Source: an uncultured Clostridia bacterium (lineage in GTDB: Bacteria; Bacillota; Clostridia; UBA1381). From it: a stretch of DNA of 64,000 nucleotides. The stretch covers positions 1-64,000 of the forward strand of contig CAKSDE010000005.1 of the NCBI GenBank assembly GCA_934444735.1, given 5' to 3'. Under the pieces are notes generated by a model, which made no database searches, was not told the DNA's origin, and saw only the letters and a list, made by a program, of their open reading frames with translations. Numbering within the stretch: the first letter of the stretch is position 1; every line of letters starts with the position of its first letter. The position numbers and the translations under genes were made by a program. Of this stretch, positions 17,234-24,452 are shown piece after piece.

Positions 17234-17929
17234 ATGTTTAGAGGAAAAAAATATCAAGACAGCGAAAAGCTTATTGACAGATCAAAGCAGTATGACGCTG
17301 CCGAGGCTCTGGATTTGGCTGTTAAGACCGCGAAAGCTAAGTTCGACGAAACAGTTGAAATTCACATTAAGCTGGGTGTTGACTCAAGACACGCAGATCA
17401 GCAGGTAAGAGGCGCTATCGTCCTTCCGCACGGAACAGGTAAAACCGCTAAGGTTTTGGTTTTTGCCAAGGGTGCAAAGGCTGATGAGGCTCAGGCTGCA
17501 GGTGCAGACTTTGTAGGCGAGATGGATTTGGTTTCAAAGATCCAGAACGAAAACTGGTTCGACTTTGACGTTGTTGTTGCAACTCCGGATATGATGGGTG
17601 TTGTAGGCCGTTTGGGTAAGGTTTTAGGTCCTAAGGGCTTGATGCCGTCACCGAAGGCAGGTACAGTAACAATGGACGTTACAAAGGCTGTTAACGAAAT
17701 TAAATCAGGTAAGATCGAGTACAGATTGGACAAGACAAACATTATCCACTGCCCGATCGGTAAAGCATCTTTCGGTGCCGAAAAGCTTACAGAGAACTTT
17801 AACGCTTTGATGGGCGCTATCATTAAGGCTAAGCCGGCTGCCGCAAAAGGTCAGTATTTGAGAAGCGTTGTTGTAGGTTCTACCATGGGCCCGGGCATCA
17901 AAATCAACAGTGCAAAAATTTCAGGCTGA
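17234..17929 (+). CDS. rplA: 50S ribosomal protein L1
   Basis: A 231-residue L1 with the family segments HIKLGVDSRHADQQVRG, LPHGTGK, MGVVGRLGKVLGPKGLMPSPK and VGSTMGPGI. It forms the L1 stalk and in other bacteria represses its own operon by binding mRNA. No terminator is obvious after it; the next promoter overlaps the gap to rplJ. Confidence 0.97.
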   Translation: MFRGKKYQDSEKLIDRSKQYDAAEALDLAVKTAKAKFDETVEIHIKLGVDSRHADQQVRGAIVLPHGTGKTAKVLVFAKGAKADEAQAAGADFVGEMDLVSKIQNENWFDFDVVVATPDMMGVVGRLGKVLGPKGLMPSPKAGTVTMDVTKAVNEIKSGKIEYRLDKTNIIHCPIGKASFGAEKLTENFNALMGAIIKAKPAAAKGQYLRSVVVGSTMGPGIKINSAKISG

Positions 17930-17945
17930 TTTTAAAAAAAATATA

Positions 17946-17974
17946 TTGACAACTTGATCGGCGTGTGATATAAT
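17946..17974 (+). promoter_or_regulatory. promoter of rplJL
   Basis: Perfect TTGACA (17946-17951), a 17-base spacer, and an extended -10 TGATATAAT ending at 17974; essentially a consensus sigma-A promoter. Confidence 0.88.
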
Positions 17975-17993
17975 AGTTCACGTTGATATAAAT

Positions 17994-18077
17994 CCGTAGA
18001 CAGCAGGCATAAAAGTAAGTCCTGCCGAGGACCAATTTTAGTTTTGATTACTAAACGGCTCTTTTTCGTGTCTGCGG
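17994..18077 (+). ncRNA. L10 leader (ribosomal protein autoregulatory RNA)
   Basis: The leader has a closing stem CCGTAGACA (17994-18002)/TGTCTGCGG (18069-18077), an inner hairpin GCAGG...CCTGC, and the conserved CCGAGG segment. This matches the L10 leader found before rplJ in Firmicutes, where L10(L12)4 binds to repress translation or promote termination. Confidence 0.85.
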
Positions 18078-18132
18078 GAAAGGGCCTTCATTTATTTGGA
18101 GGCGGACATTTTATTAGGAGGTGAAATGTTAA

Positions 18133-18765
18133 ATGCCAAGTGAGAAAGTTTTAGAAGCAAAAAAAGCACAGGTTGCTGAAGTTATCGAGGCTTTGAAGGG
18201 CGCTACAACCGGTATCCTCGTAGATTACAGAGGTCTTACCGTTGAAGAAGATACAAAGCTCAGAAACGACTTGAGAGCAGCTAATGTTAAATACTTCGTT
18301 GTAAAGAACACATTACTTCGTTTAGCAGCAAATGAGACAGGTCTCAGTGAATTGGATTCTATTCTTCACGGACCTACAGCTATTGCATTGTCAGAGGACG
18401 CAGTTGCTCCCGCAAAAGTTATTTCAGATTTTGCAAAGGACAATGAAAAGCTTGAAATCAAGTCAGGTTTTATGGATGGTAAGATATTGTCAAATGACGA
18501 AATTGTACAATTGGCAAAGACACCAAACAAGGAAACATTGATCGCGAAGATGATGGGAAGCTTGAATTCTCCTATATCCGGTTTGGCAAGATTGCTTAAT
18601 ACAATCGCTGAAGGCGGCGTAGAGATTCAGGACTTGATCGCAAAGAAGACTGCTGAGGCAGCAGATGCTCCGGCAGAAGAGGCACCGGCCGCAGAAGAAG
18701 CTGCACCGGCTGCAGAGGAAGCTAAAGAAGAGGCTCCCGCTACAGAAGAAACACCGGCTGAATAA
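18133..18765 (+). CDS. rplJ: 50S ribosomal protein L10
   Basis: L10 anchors L7/L12 dimers to the ribosome. The first about 175 residues are standard (LVDYRGLTVEEDTKLRNDLR, FVVKNTLLRLA, GPTAIALS). The protein is 210 residues because of an extra C-terminal tail of about 35 residues made of Ala, Glu and Pro. The AGGAGG site is 11 bases from this ATG, whereas another ATG at 18126 in a different frame is at ideal spacing and gives a five-codon frame overlapping the start. Confidence 0.95.
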   Translation: MPSEKVLEAKKAQVAEVIEALKGATTGILVDYRGLTVEEDTKLRNDLRAANVKYFVVKNTLLRLAANETGLSELDSILHGPTAIALSEDAVAPAKVISDFAKDNEKLEIKSGFMDGKILSNDEIVQLAKTPNKETLIAKMMGSLNSPISGLARLLNTIAEGGVEIQDLIAKKTAEAADAPAEEAPAAEEAAPAAEEAKEEAPATEETPAE

Positions 18766-18808
18766 TCCGGTAAAAAAAGAATTATAAAATTTTAGGAGGT
18801 CAATTAAA

Positions 18809-19183
18809 ATGGCAGATATTCAGAAAATACTTGATGATATTAAAGAATTAAAATTGTTGGAAGTTGCAGAACTCGTTAAACTTATGGAAGAAGAATTCGG
18901 CGTAACAGCTGCTGCTCCTGTAATGGTTGCAGGCGCTGCTGCTGACGGTGCTGCTGCAGGCGGCGCTGAGCAGACAGAGTTTGAAGTTGTTCTTGCTGAG
19001 GCAGGCGCATCAAAGCTTGGCGTAATCAAAGTTGTAAGAGAACTTACAGGTCTTGGTCTTAAGGAAGCAAAGGCTCTCGTTGACGAGGCTCCTAAGTCAT
19101 TAAAGACAGGCGTTGCTAAAGAAGAGGCTGAATCCATGAAAGCTAAGTTGGAAGAAGCAGGCGCAAAGGTAGAATTGAAGTAA
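18809..19183 (+). CDS. rplL: 50S ribosomal protein L7/L12
   Basis: A 124-residue L7/L12. An N-terminal dimerisation helix (LLEVAELVKLMEEEFGV), an Ala/Gly hinge and the C-terminal factor-binding domain (KLGVIKVVRELTGLGLKEAKALVDEAP) are all present. In most bacteria rpoB follows; here a YceD-family gene follows instead. Confidence 0.97.
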   Translation: MADIQKILDDIKELKLLEVAELVKLMEEEFGVTAAAPVMVAGAAADGAAAGGAEQTEFEVVLAEAGASKLGVIKVVRELTGLGLKEAKALVDEAPKSLKTGVAKEEAESMKAKLEEAGAKVELK

Positions 19184-19218
19184 TTTAAAGCGGTTCACCT
19201 TAATATTCGGGGGATAAT

Positions 19219-19734
19219 ATGATTATTGATTTGTCTGAAATAATAAGAAACGTTGATGAGAAGATAGATATTGATTGTGATATTGCTTTTGACGACACTA
19301 AATTCATGGGCGATCTGTTCACTTTTGAAAAGCCGCTCCATGTAAAAGGACATATAACGAACAATTCCAAATCACTCGAGCTTAATGCGATAGTGACAGG
19401 TGAAATGGGCGTTGAATGTGCGCGCTGCCGTAAGCCGCTGTCCGTTTCCGTTAATTTCGATATAGAAGAAGTTATCATGCAGGACACAGGCGAAGATGCA
19501 GCGGAAGACGTTATCCTTATAAGTGACGAAAAGCTCGATATTTACGACATTATCGCAAATAATTTCTTCATGAATGTTGAAGGCAAATATCTTTGCAGCG
19601 ATGACTGCAAGGGATTGTGTCCCAAATGCGGTGCGGACTTAAATGTTACGCAATGCGATTGTGATGCAGATGAAATTGACCCCAGATGGGCAAAACTTGC
19701 GGAAATTATGAAAAATTCATCCGATACCAAATAG
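19219..19734 (+). CDS. YceD/DUF177 family protein
   Basis: A 171-residue DUF177 (YceD) protein, the usual partner of rpmF. It carries paired cysteines in CARCRKPL and CSDDCKGLCPKCGADLN, as is typical of the family. It is linked to 23S rRNA or ribosome accumulation in other organisms; the molecular role is not settled. GGGGGATA precedes the ATG, 35 bp after rplL, so it may belong to the rplJL unit. Confidence 0.9.
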   Translation: MIIDLSEIIRNVDEKIDIDCDIAFDDTKFMGDLFTFEKPLHVKGHITNNSKSLELNAIVTGEMGVECARCRKPLSVSVNFDIEEVIMQDTGEDAAEDVILISDEKLDIYDIIANNFFMNVEGKYLCSDDCKGLCPKCGADLNVTQCDCDADEIDPRWAKLAEIMKNSSDTK

Positions 19735-19748
19735 AAGGAGTGATTGAG

Positions 19749-19934
19749 ATGGCAGTACCTAAGGGTAAAGTATCGAGATCAAGAAGAGATAAAAGACGTG
19801 CTAACTGGAAGCTTACTGTTCCCGGAATGGTAGAGTGCCCACAGTGTCACGAATACAAAATGCCTCACAGAGTTTGTAAGGCTTGTGGCTATTACAACGG
19901 CAAAGAGGTTGTTAAGGTATCTTCAGATAAATAA
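19749..19934 (+). CDS. rpmF: 50S ribosomal protein L32
   Basis: A 61-residue L32 starting MAVPKGKVSRSRRDKRRANWKL-like, with four zinc cysteines in CPQCHEYKMPHRVCKAC. The start at 19749 is preceded by GAAGGAG. It lies 14 bp after the YceD gene and is followed by a terminator. Confidence 0.96.
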   Translation: MAVPKGKVSRSRRDKRRANWKLTVPGMVECPQCHEYKMPHRVCKACGYYNGKEVVKVSSDK

Positions 19935-19954
19935 TTTTGATTTTCGATAATTAG

Positions 19955-19984
19955 AAAAGAGGTTGTTTGTACAACCTCTTTTTT
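19955..19984 (+). terminator. terminator after rpmF
   Basis: Twelve-bp stem AAAAGAGGTTGT/ACAACCTCTTTT with a TTGT loop and trailing T run. Confidence 0.88.
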
Positions 19985-19994
19985 ATATTTGTTA

Positions 19995-20023
19995 TTGCAT
20001 TTTTGATCGTCACATGATATAAT
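19995..20023 (+). promoter_or_regulatory. promoter of the 20353 stalk-domain gene
   Basis: TTGCAT (19995-20000), a 17-base spacer and an extended TGATATAAT ending at 20023. It lies upstream of the inserted repeat, so the transcript should have a leader of over 300 bases containing a hairpin (20048-20074, arms AACTGATTTG/CAAATCAGTT) and then the whole five-hairpin element. Confidence 0.7.
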
Positions 20024-20108
20024 AGATTTATTGTGTACGAAAATTTCAACTGATTTGTTTATGTCAAATCAGTTATAGTCCTTAAAAATCTTTAAGACTG
20101 TATTATTA

Positions 20109-20322
20109 TAGGTAATTGTAAAACTAACGTTTTCCAATTAAAGTTCTTAGGTAAAAATAAAAAGTTCCGGTTGATTTTAATTTCATGTCAGGTTGAAACT
20201 TTTTATTTCAGCCAAAAATGACGCACATGCCGTCATTTTTGATTATAAATCAGGGGTTGGCACCCCTGATACCCCCATAAGAATTGTGGCTAATTGTAAA
20301 ATTTGCATTTTACAATTACCTA
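20109..20322 (+). mobile_element. five-hairpin MITE-like element, copy 1
   Basis: A 214-bp non-coding element bounded by TAGGTAATTG and CAATTACCTA. Five hairpins follow one another: AATTGTAAAA/TTTTCCAATT, AAATAAAAAGTT/AACTTTTTATTT, AAAAATGACG/CGTCATTTTT, ATCAGGGGT/ACCCCTGAT and AATTGTAAAAT/ATTTTACAATT. It is flanked by a perfect 12-bp direct repeat ACTGTATTATTA (20097-20108 and 20323-20334), as left by transposition. Copy 2 is at 45525-45739 in inverse orientation. It has no coding capacity, so it would depend on a transposase elsewhere. It ends 30 bp before the next start codon. Confidence 0.78.
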
Positions 20323-20352
20323 ACTGTATTATTACAAAAGGAGATTTTTATT

Positions 20353-21417
20353 ATGAAGAAAAAACTTATTGCAGCAGTATCAATAACCGCTGCATTATTG
20401 GGGACAACGGCATTTGCCGATGCAGATTGGTACGATTCGCAGCAGTCGGATCCGTTCAATAACGATTTATTTGAGGTAGTAAGCGAGATTAAATTTTCCG
20501 ATGAAATAAAAGAAAATTATCCGAGAGTTACGCAGACTTTCTTTGGATTCGGCGGATTTGACGGATTTGAAATCAATACAAACCAATTTACCGCCAATAT
20601 GGTTCAAGAACCGGTGAATATAAAAATTGACTATGACGGAAACGCGTATGTTACCGGGCATGAGCAAAAAGAGTATAATGAGGAAGATTACATCACAAAA
20701 GAGGGTGTTGTAAAAGACGGTTTGGCTGCATACAACACTTACTACGACTACGGCGACCCGAATTACGGCGGTATACCGTACGTTTCTTATAAAGATATAA
20801 ACGGAAATGAACTCGCCGAGCTATGTACATGGTACTGCGTAAACAAATATAATTGCGGTCTTATAAATCTGGTAAGGGATATGAACAGCGGAGTATTATC
20901 CGGAGATACAATTACATATATACTTAACCCATGGGAAAATAAAGAATATTATTTCAAAGGCTCCATATATGAATTTAACGATTACGGATATGCAATATAC
21001 AACCCTAACAACGAAATGGAATGTACCGTAAACGACAAATATTATATTGTTAAATTAAAAAAGGGCATTATCCCATCAGTATTCTATAATAACGAAAAAA
21101 TCAGCTTTGATCAGCTCCCCGTAATCGAAAACAACAGAACTCTTGTACCGATACGCGCCATATTTGAAAAGATCGGTGCTGAAGTTGCATGGGATCCAAA
21201 TACGCAGACCGCAACCGCAACAAAAGATGATACTACAATCACTCTTACGATTAACAGCACGACAGCTACCAAAAACGGCAAAAATATAACGCTTGATGTT
21301 GCGCCGAAAATCGTAAACGGCAGAACTCTCGTTCCGCTCCGTTTTGTTTCGGATTGCTTTAATGTTGATGTAAATTGGGACGGAGATATGAAAATGGCTT
21401 CTCTCACATCTAAATAA
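20353..21417 (+). CDS. secreted protein with C-terminal stalk domain
   Basis: A 354-residue exported protein. The signal peptide is residues 1 to about 22 (ending TTAFA). The middle (about 25-240) is an acidic, Tyr/Asn-rich region that I do not recognise. The last about 95 residues form a copper-amine-oxidase-like stalk domain (TLVPIRAIFEKIGAEVAWDP and TLVPLRFVSDCFNVDVNWDG). Likely wall or surface associated; function unknown. AAAAGGAG is present before the ATG at 20353. A five-hairpin repeat is inserted between its promoter and ribosome site. A bidirectional terminator follows. Confidence 0.8.
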   Translation: MKKKLIAAVSITAALLGTTAFADADWYDSQQSDPFNNDLFEVVSEIKFSDEIKENYPRVTQTFFGFGGFDGFEINTNQFTANMVQEPVNIKIDYDGNAYVTGHEQKEYNEEDYITKEGVVKDGLAAYNTYYDYGDPNYGGIPYVSYKDINGNELAELCTWYCVNKYNCGLINLVRDMNSGVLSGDTITYILNPWENKEYYFKGSIYEFNDYGYAIYNPNNEMECTVNDKYYIVKLKKGIIPSVFYNNEKISFDQLPVIENNRTLVPIRAIFEKIGAEVAWDPNTQTATATKDDTTITLTINSTTATKNGKNITLDVAPKIVNGRTLVPLRFVSDCFNVDVNWDGDMKMASLTSK

Positions 21418-21425
21418 TATTTTCC

Positions 21426-21466
21426 AAAAGGAGTCTTAAGGCAAATTTTGCCTCAAGGCTCCTTTT
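21426..21466. terminator. bidirectional terminator
   Basis: Imperfect hairpin with AAAAGGAG/CTCCTTTT ends and an inner AGGCA/TGCCT stem, between convergent genes and with T runs on both strands. Confidence 0.8.
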
Positions 21467-21472
21467 CCACGC

Positions 21473-22750
21473 TTATTCAAACAGATCAATACCTCTTTCG
21501 GCAAGTGCCGTCTGAACTTTCTTATATCCCACCGCTTTATTATCCGAGTTTTCTCTGATACACACCGCCGCTGCCACTCCGGCTGCCTCGCCCAGATTCA
21601 TTGCGATGTTCATCACCCTGTACGATGCGTGCGCTCTGTGCGTTCCGCTGATGCAGCGCCCCGCAGTATATAAATTCCGATTTTTCAGCGGCACTATACA
21701 TCTGTACGGAATATCATAGTTCCCGATCCGCACCGGGATAGTATCGCTTTCCGCCTGTCCCGCTCCGTTGGGATTATGTATGTCAATCGCAAAATCCGCC
21801 TTATGCACTATCACATCTTCAAATCGCCGTCCTGCAATCAAATCCTCAGCCGTAAGGGTATATTGCCCGACTATTCTTCTCGACTCCCTCACTCCGACTA
21901 TATCCGAGCTGTCCTTAATTCTGATATTCTCAAATCCTTCAACATTATTTTTCAAAAACTGCATAACCGTGTGAATCTGATTGCGGAGTTTAACCTGTGC
22001 CTTAAAATAATCCTCCGGAATCAGCGGATTTAACCTGTTCACCTGAGTGGCATTCACCACTCTTTCACCGTCCGCCCCTGCCGGATATAACCGTACAATA
22101 TCTATCTCGGGAGGAAGTTCTCCCGATTTGCACGCATCCTTGCAAAACTTAAGGTAGCTGCCCTTTTTCAGCTGCGTATCATCGTCCTCCGCATAACAGA
22201 GCATCTTTTGATTTACATCCACTCCCGATATCGTAAACATCACCGAATTGGGCTGCACCAAACCGTCATCGCGCCCATATTCAACGCTCTCCCCTGCCAA
22301 ATACGACAGCACACCGTCGCCCGTTGCATCAATAAAAAATTGGGCGTTGATATTTTTCAGTCCGCTTTGAGTTGAGATTATAACAGATTTTATCTTATCC
22401 CCATCCCTTACCACATCACACACCGATGAATTTAGATATGCGCAAATCCCTTTTTCCGCGATAAGCTTTATCAATTTGATTTTCGCACCCTCAAAATTAT
22501 TGGTGTCGCAGTCTTTCCCGGCTATCAGCTCCTTTATATGCTGCGCCATGGTATTCTTAACGTGTCCGCCCGAGATCGGCGATACGTGCCCTATTGTAAG
22601 ATTTCCGCCCAATATACCGGCGCGCTCGATTATCAGCACTTTCATGCCCATATCTGCCGCCGCAACAGCCGCGCCGATTCCTGCCGGTCCGCCGCCTGCC
22701 ACGATTATGTCATACTCCCCTATTGTTTCGATCTCTCTTGAATAAAACAT
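21473..22750 (-). CDS. FAD-dependent oxidoreductase
   Basis: A 425-residue flavoprotein of the FAD_oxidored (PF12831) type. It has an N-terminal Rossmann dinucleotide motif (IIVAGGGPAGIGAAVAAADMG), an acidic ribose ligand (VLIIERAG), the FIDATGDG motif and a C-terminal NLYTAGRCISGTHRAHASYRVM segment. The substrate is unknown; relatives often sit in carbohydrate or polyol loci. The start at 22750 has CGGAGG upstream. It is divergent from an AraC regulator across a short promoter region, which suggests control by that regulator. Confidence 0.85.
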   Translation of the reverse strand: MFYSREIETIGEYDIIVAGGGPAGIGAAVAAADMGMKVLIIERAGILGGNLTIGHVSPISGGHVKNTMAQHIKELIAGKDCDTNNFEGAKIKLIKLIAEKGICAYLNSSVCDVVRDGDKIKSVIISTQSGLKNINAQFFIDATGDGVLSYLAGESVEYGRDDGLVQPNSVMFTISGVDVNQKMLCYAEDDDTQLKKGSYLKFCKDACKSGELPPEIDIVRLYPAGADGERVVNATQVNRLNPLIPEDYFKAQVKLRNQIHTVMQFLKNNVEGFENIRIKDSSDIVGVRESRRIVGQYTLTAEDLIAGRRFEDVIVHKADFAIDIHNPNGAGQAESDTIPVRIGNYDIPYRCIVPLKNRNLYTAGRCISGTHRAHASYRVMNIAMNLGEAAGVAAAVCIRENSDNKAVGYKKVQTALAERGIDLFE

Positions 22751-22796
22751 ACTTTTCCTCCGATTTATATTTTTTAATAAAGTATACAACAAACTC

Positions 22797-22825
22797 TTGA
22801 CAAAGTAAATACAATATATTACAAT
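22797..22825 (+). promoter_or_regulatory. promoter of the AraC-type regulator
   Basis: TTGACA (22797-22802), a 17-base spacer and TACAAT (22820-22825), in the divergent gap with the FAD oxidoreductase. Confidence 0.65.
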
Positions 22826-22860
22826 AAATTTATAAAAATTCTAAATGGTTGGTGTCGGAT

Positions 22861-23571
22861 ATGCTTTTCACTATATTAAAAAGAGATGATTTTATAATAA
22901 AAGACGGCAGTCACTCGGAAAATGTCATTCTTATAGTGCTTAAAGGAAGTTTTGTTTTCTCTATCGGTAAAAGAGAATATTATGCCGACAAGGATTGCGT
23001 TATTTATTTTAAAAAGAATCTGAATTTCAAGCGTCAGGTAATATCCCCCTTAACGCTCATATATGTACAATTTGTGGATTTCCCGGAACTAAAAAGCGGG
23101 ATAATCGAATTTAAAGATATTTTCAGAAAAAACGGTACCATAAAACTTTTGCATCAAGCGATAAACGCAAACAACGATGAGTTATGCCATCACTTTTCAA
23201 AGGATTTATATATGCAGCACTGTGCAGAGTTACAACTCCCCGAAAAAACATATTCGCCCGAAGTCTCAAAATTTATTGATTATGTAAAAGAAAATTATCA
23301 GGGAAAAATTTCCGTAAACAGCTTTACAAGCGGTATTTTTATGTCGCACACGGGATTTCTTTTAAAATTTAAAAGAGAAACAGGCTTCACCCCGATTGAA
23401 TATATAAACTCATACCGCCTAAAAGCTGCCGCCGACCTGCTTTGGGAGAGTAATTTCAGCATCGGCGAAATTGCAAATCTGTGCGGCTATGAAAATCTCT
23501 ATTATTTCAGCAACGCATTCAAAAAAAAGTTCTGCATATCCCCCACGCAATACAGGAACAATAACGTATAA
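22861..23571 (+). CDS. AraC-family transcriptional regulator
   Basis: A 236-residue regulator. An N-terminal cupin-like sensor region (about 1-120) precedes a C-terminal double helix-turn-helix: first helix pair about NSFTSGIFMSHTGFLLKFKRETGFTP, second about SIGEIANLCGYENLYYFSNAFKKKFCISPTQYR. Members usually activate a neighbouring catabolic gene when a sugar-like ligand binds; the divergent FAD oxidoreductase is the natural target. No strong ribosome site is visible. I chose the ATG at 22861, but the in-frame TTG or GTG four or three codons upstream are possible. Confidence 0.88.
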   Translation: MLFTILKRDDFIIKDGSHSENVILIVLKGSFVFSIGKREYYADKDCVIYFKKNLNFKRQVISPLTLIYVQFVDFPELKSGIIEFKDIFRKNGTIKLLHQAINANNDELCHHFSKDLYMQHCAELQLPEKTYSPEVSKFIDYVKENYQGKISVNSFTSGIFMSHTGFLLKFKRETGFTPIEYINSYRLKAAADLLWESNFSIGEIANLCGYENLYYFSNAFKKKFCISPTQYRNNNV

Positions 23572-23609
23572 ATATCTCTTAAGCCGTTTAGAAATTTTGC
23601 GGATTAGAA

Positions 23610-23745
23610 ACAAATAAACCGAACCCGTGGGAGTACACGTGTACTCCTATGGATTCGGTTTATTCATAGCAAAAGGACATCTTAAAAAATTTATTGCTTT
23701 ATCATTTGTAATATTTTCTTTTGCTATCCGGATTTTTTACATTCA
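23610..23745. repeat. nested-hairpin intergenic repeat, copy 3 (divergent)
   Basis: Hairpin AATAAACCGAA...TTCGGTTTATT encloses a GGAGTACACGTGTACTCC dyad. It is followed by an inverted pair ATAGCAAAAG ... CTTTTGCTAT and then CCGGATTTTTTAC. The order matches the repeats at 5015 and 43575, with different stem sequences. A further dyad TGTATATGTAG/CTACATATACA lies at 23749-23775. No gene is seen in 23572-23816. Confidence 0.55.
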
Positions 23746-23816
23746 TCTTGTATATGTAGCCATACTACATATACATTAAAATTATCATCTGCACGGTATC
23801 TCTCCTTTGTACCAAT

Positions 23817-24170
23817 TCAGATATTCCCCAAGCCAAAACTTATCGCAAGTGCATTATTTACGCGTGACATCAGCGTTTCATCGAGATGCCCTATCTTTTC
23901 GCGCAGTCTGCGTTTATCAATTGTCCTGACTTGCTCCAGCAATATTACGGAATCCTTATTAAGTCCGTATTCTTCTGCAGATATTTCAATATGCGTAGGC
24001 ATTTTCGCCTTATTTATCTGAGAAGTTATTGCCGCGGCTATAACCGTGGGGCTGTATTTATTGCCGATATCGTTCTGAACGATCAATACCGGTCGTACAC
24101 CGCCCTGCTCACTGCCTACAACAGGACTTAAATCGGCGTAATAAATATCTCCTCTTTTTACAATCACCAC
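23817..24170 (-). CDS. mazF: MazF/PemK-family mRNA interferase toxin
   Basis: A 117-residue EndoA/NdoA-type toxin that cleaves mRNA at specific sequences. Family landmarks are RGDIYYADLSPVVGSEQGGVRPVLIVQND, the catalytic-region TVIAAAITS, the PTHIEI strand and the LLEQVRTIDKRRL segment. The start is GTG at 24170; the antitoxin TAG stop overlaps it by one base, giving translational coupling. Its place after alr and mazE is the common Firmicutes arrangement. Confidence 0.94.
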   Translation of the reverse strand: MVIVKRGDIYYADLSPVVGSEQGGVRPVLIVQNDIGNKYSPTVIAAAITSQINKAKMPTHIEISAEEYGLNKDSVILLEQVRTIDKRRLREKIGHLDETLMSRVNNALAISFGLGNI

Positions 24171-24400
24171 TATTCACACTCCGTCAGTTTTTCCTCACAC
24201 TGCCTCAGCGCCTCGCATTCGGCATTAAAACACATTTGTGATAACGAAAGATTAATTGATGCCATTTCCTTATAGCCCTTCTTTAGTGACCTTTCCGTCT
24301 CCGTAATCTCGGGATGCTTTATACGCATGATGAGAGTTGAGCGGTTTTTTTCGCAATCTACCAAAGACAGCTTGAAACAGACCTTTTTTAGTTGTGACAA
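24170..24400 (-). CDS. MazE-type antitoxin (EndoAI-like), divergent N-terminus
   Basis: Antitoxin for the adjoining MazF. The C-terminal half matches the toxin-binding region of Clostridia/Bacillus EndoAI proteins (KKGYKEMASINLSL ... EEKLTECE). The N-terminal half retains a NRSTLI piece of the ribbon-helix-helix fold, but the usual first helix between the beta strand and NRS seems to be missing. No ATG is available except at an internal Met. I chose the TTG at 24400 because AGGGGG lies nine bases upstream; a TTG at 24421 is the alternative. Confidence 0.7.
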   Translation of the reverse strand: MSQLKKVCFKLSLVDCEKNRSTLIMRIKHPEITETERSLKKGYKEMASINLSLSQMCFNAECEALRQCEEKLTECE

Positions 24401-24452
24401 AGTAATCGGCCCCCTGTACAAAGTTTTCTTATTTCATAGTATGAAACACGGT

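Noticed and set aside
20109..20322. Known riboswitch class in the leader of the stalk-protein gene
   Set aside because: No match to any riboswitch core I know; terminal repeats, target duplication and a second copy point to a mobile repeat instead.
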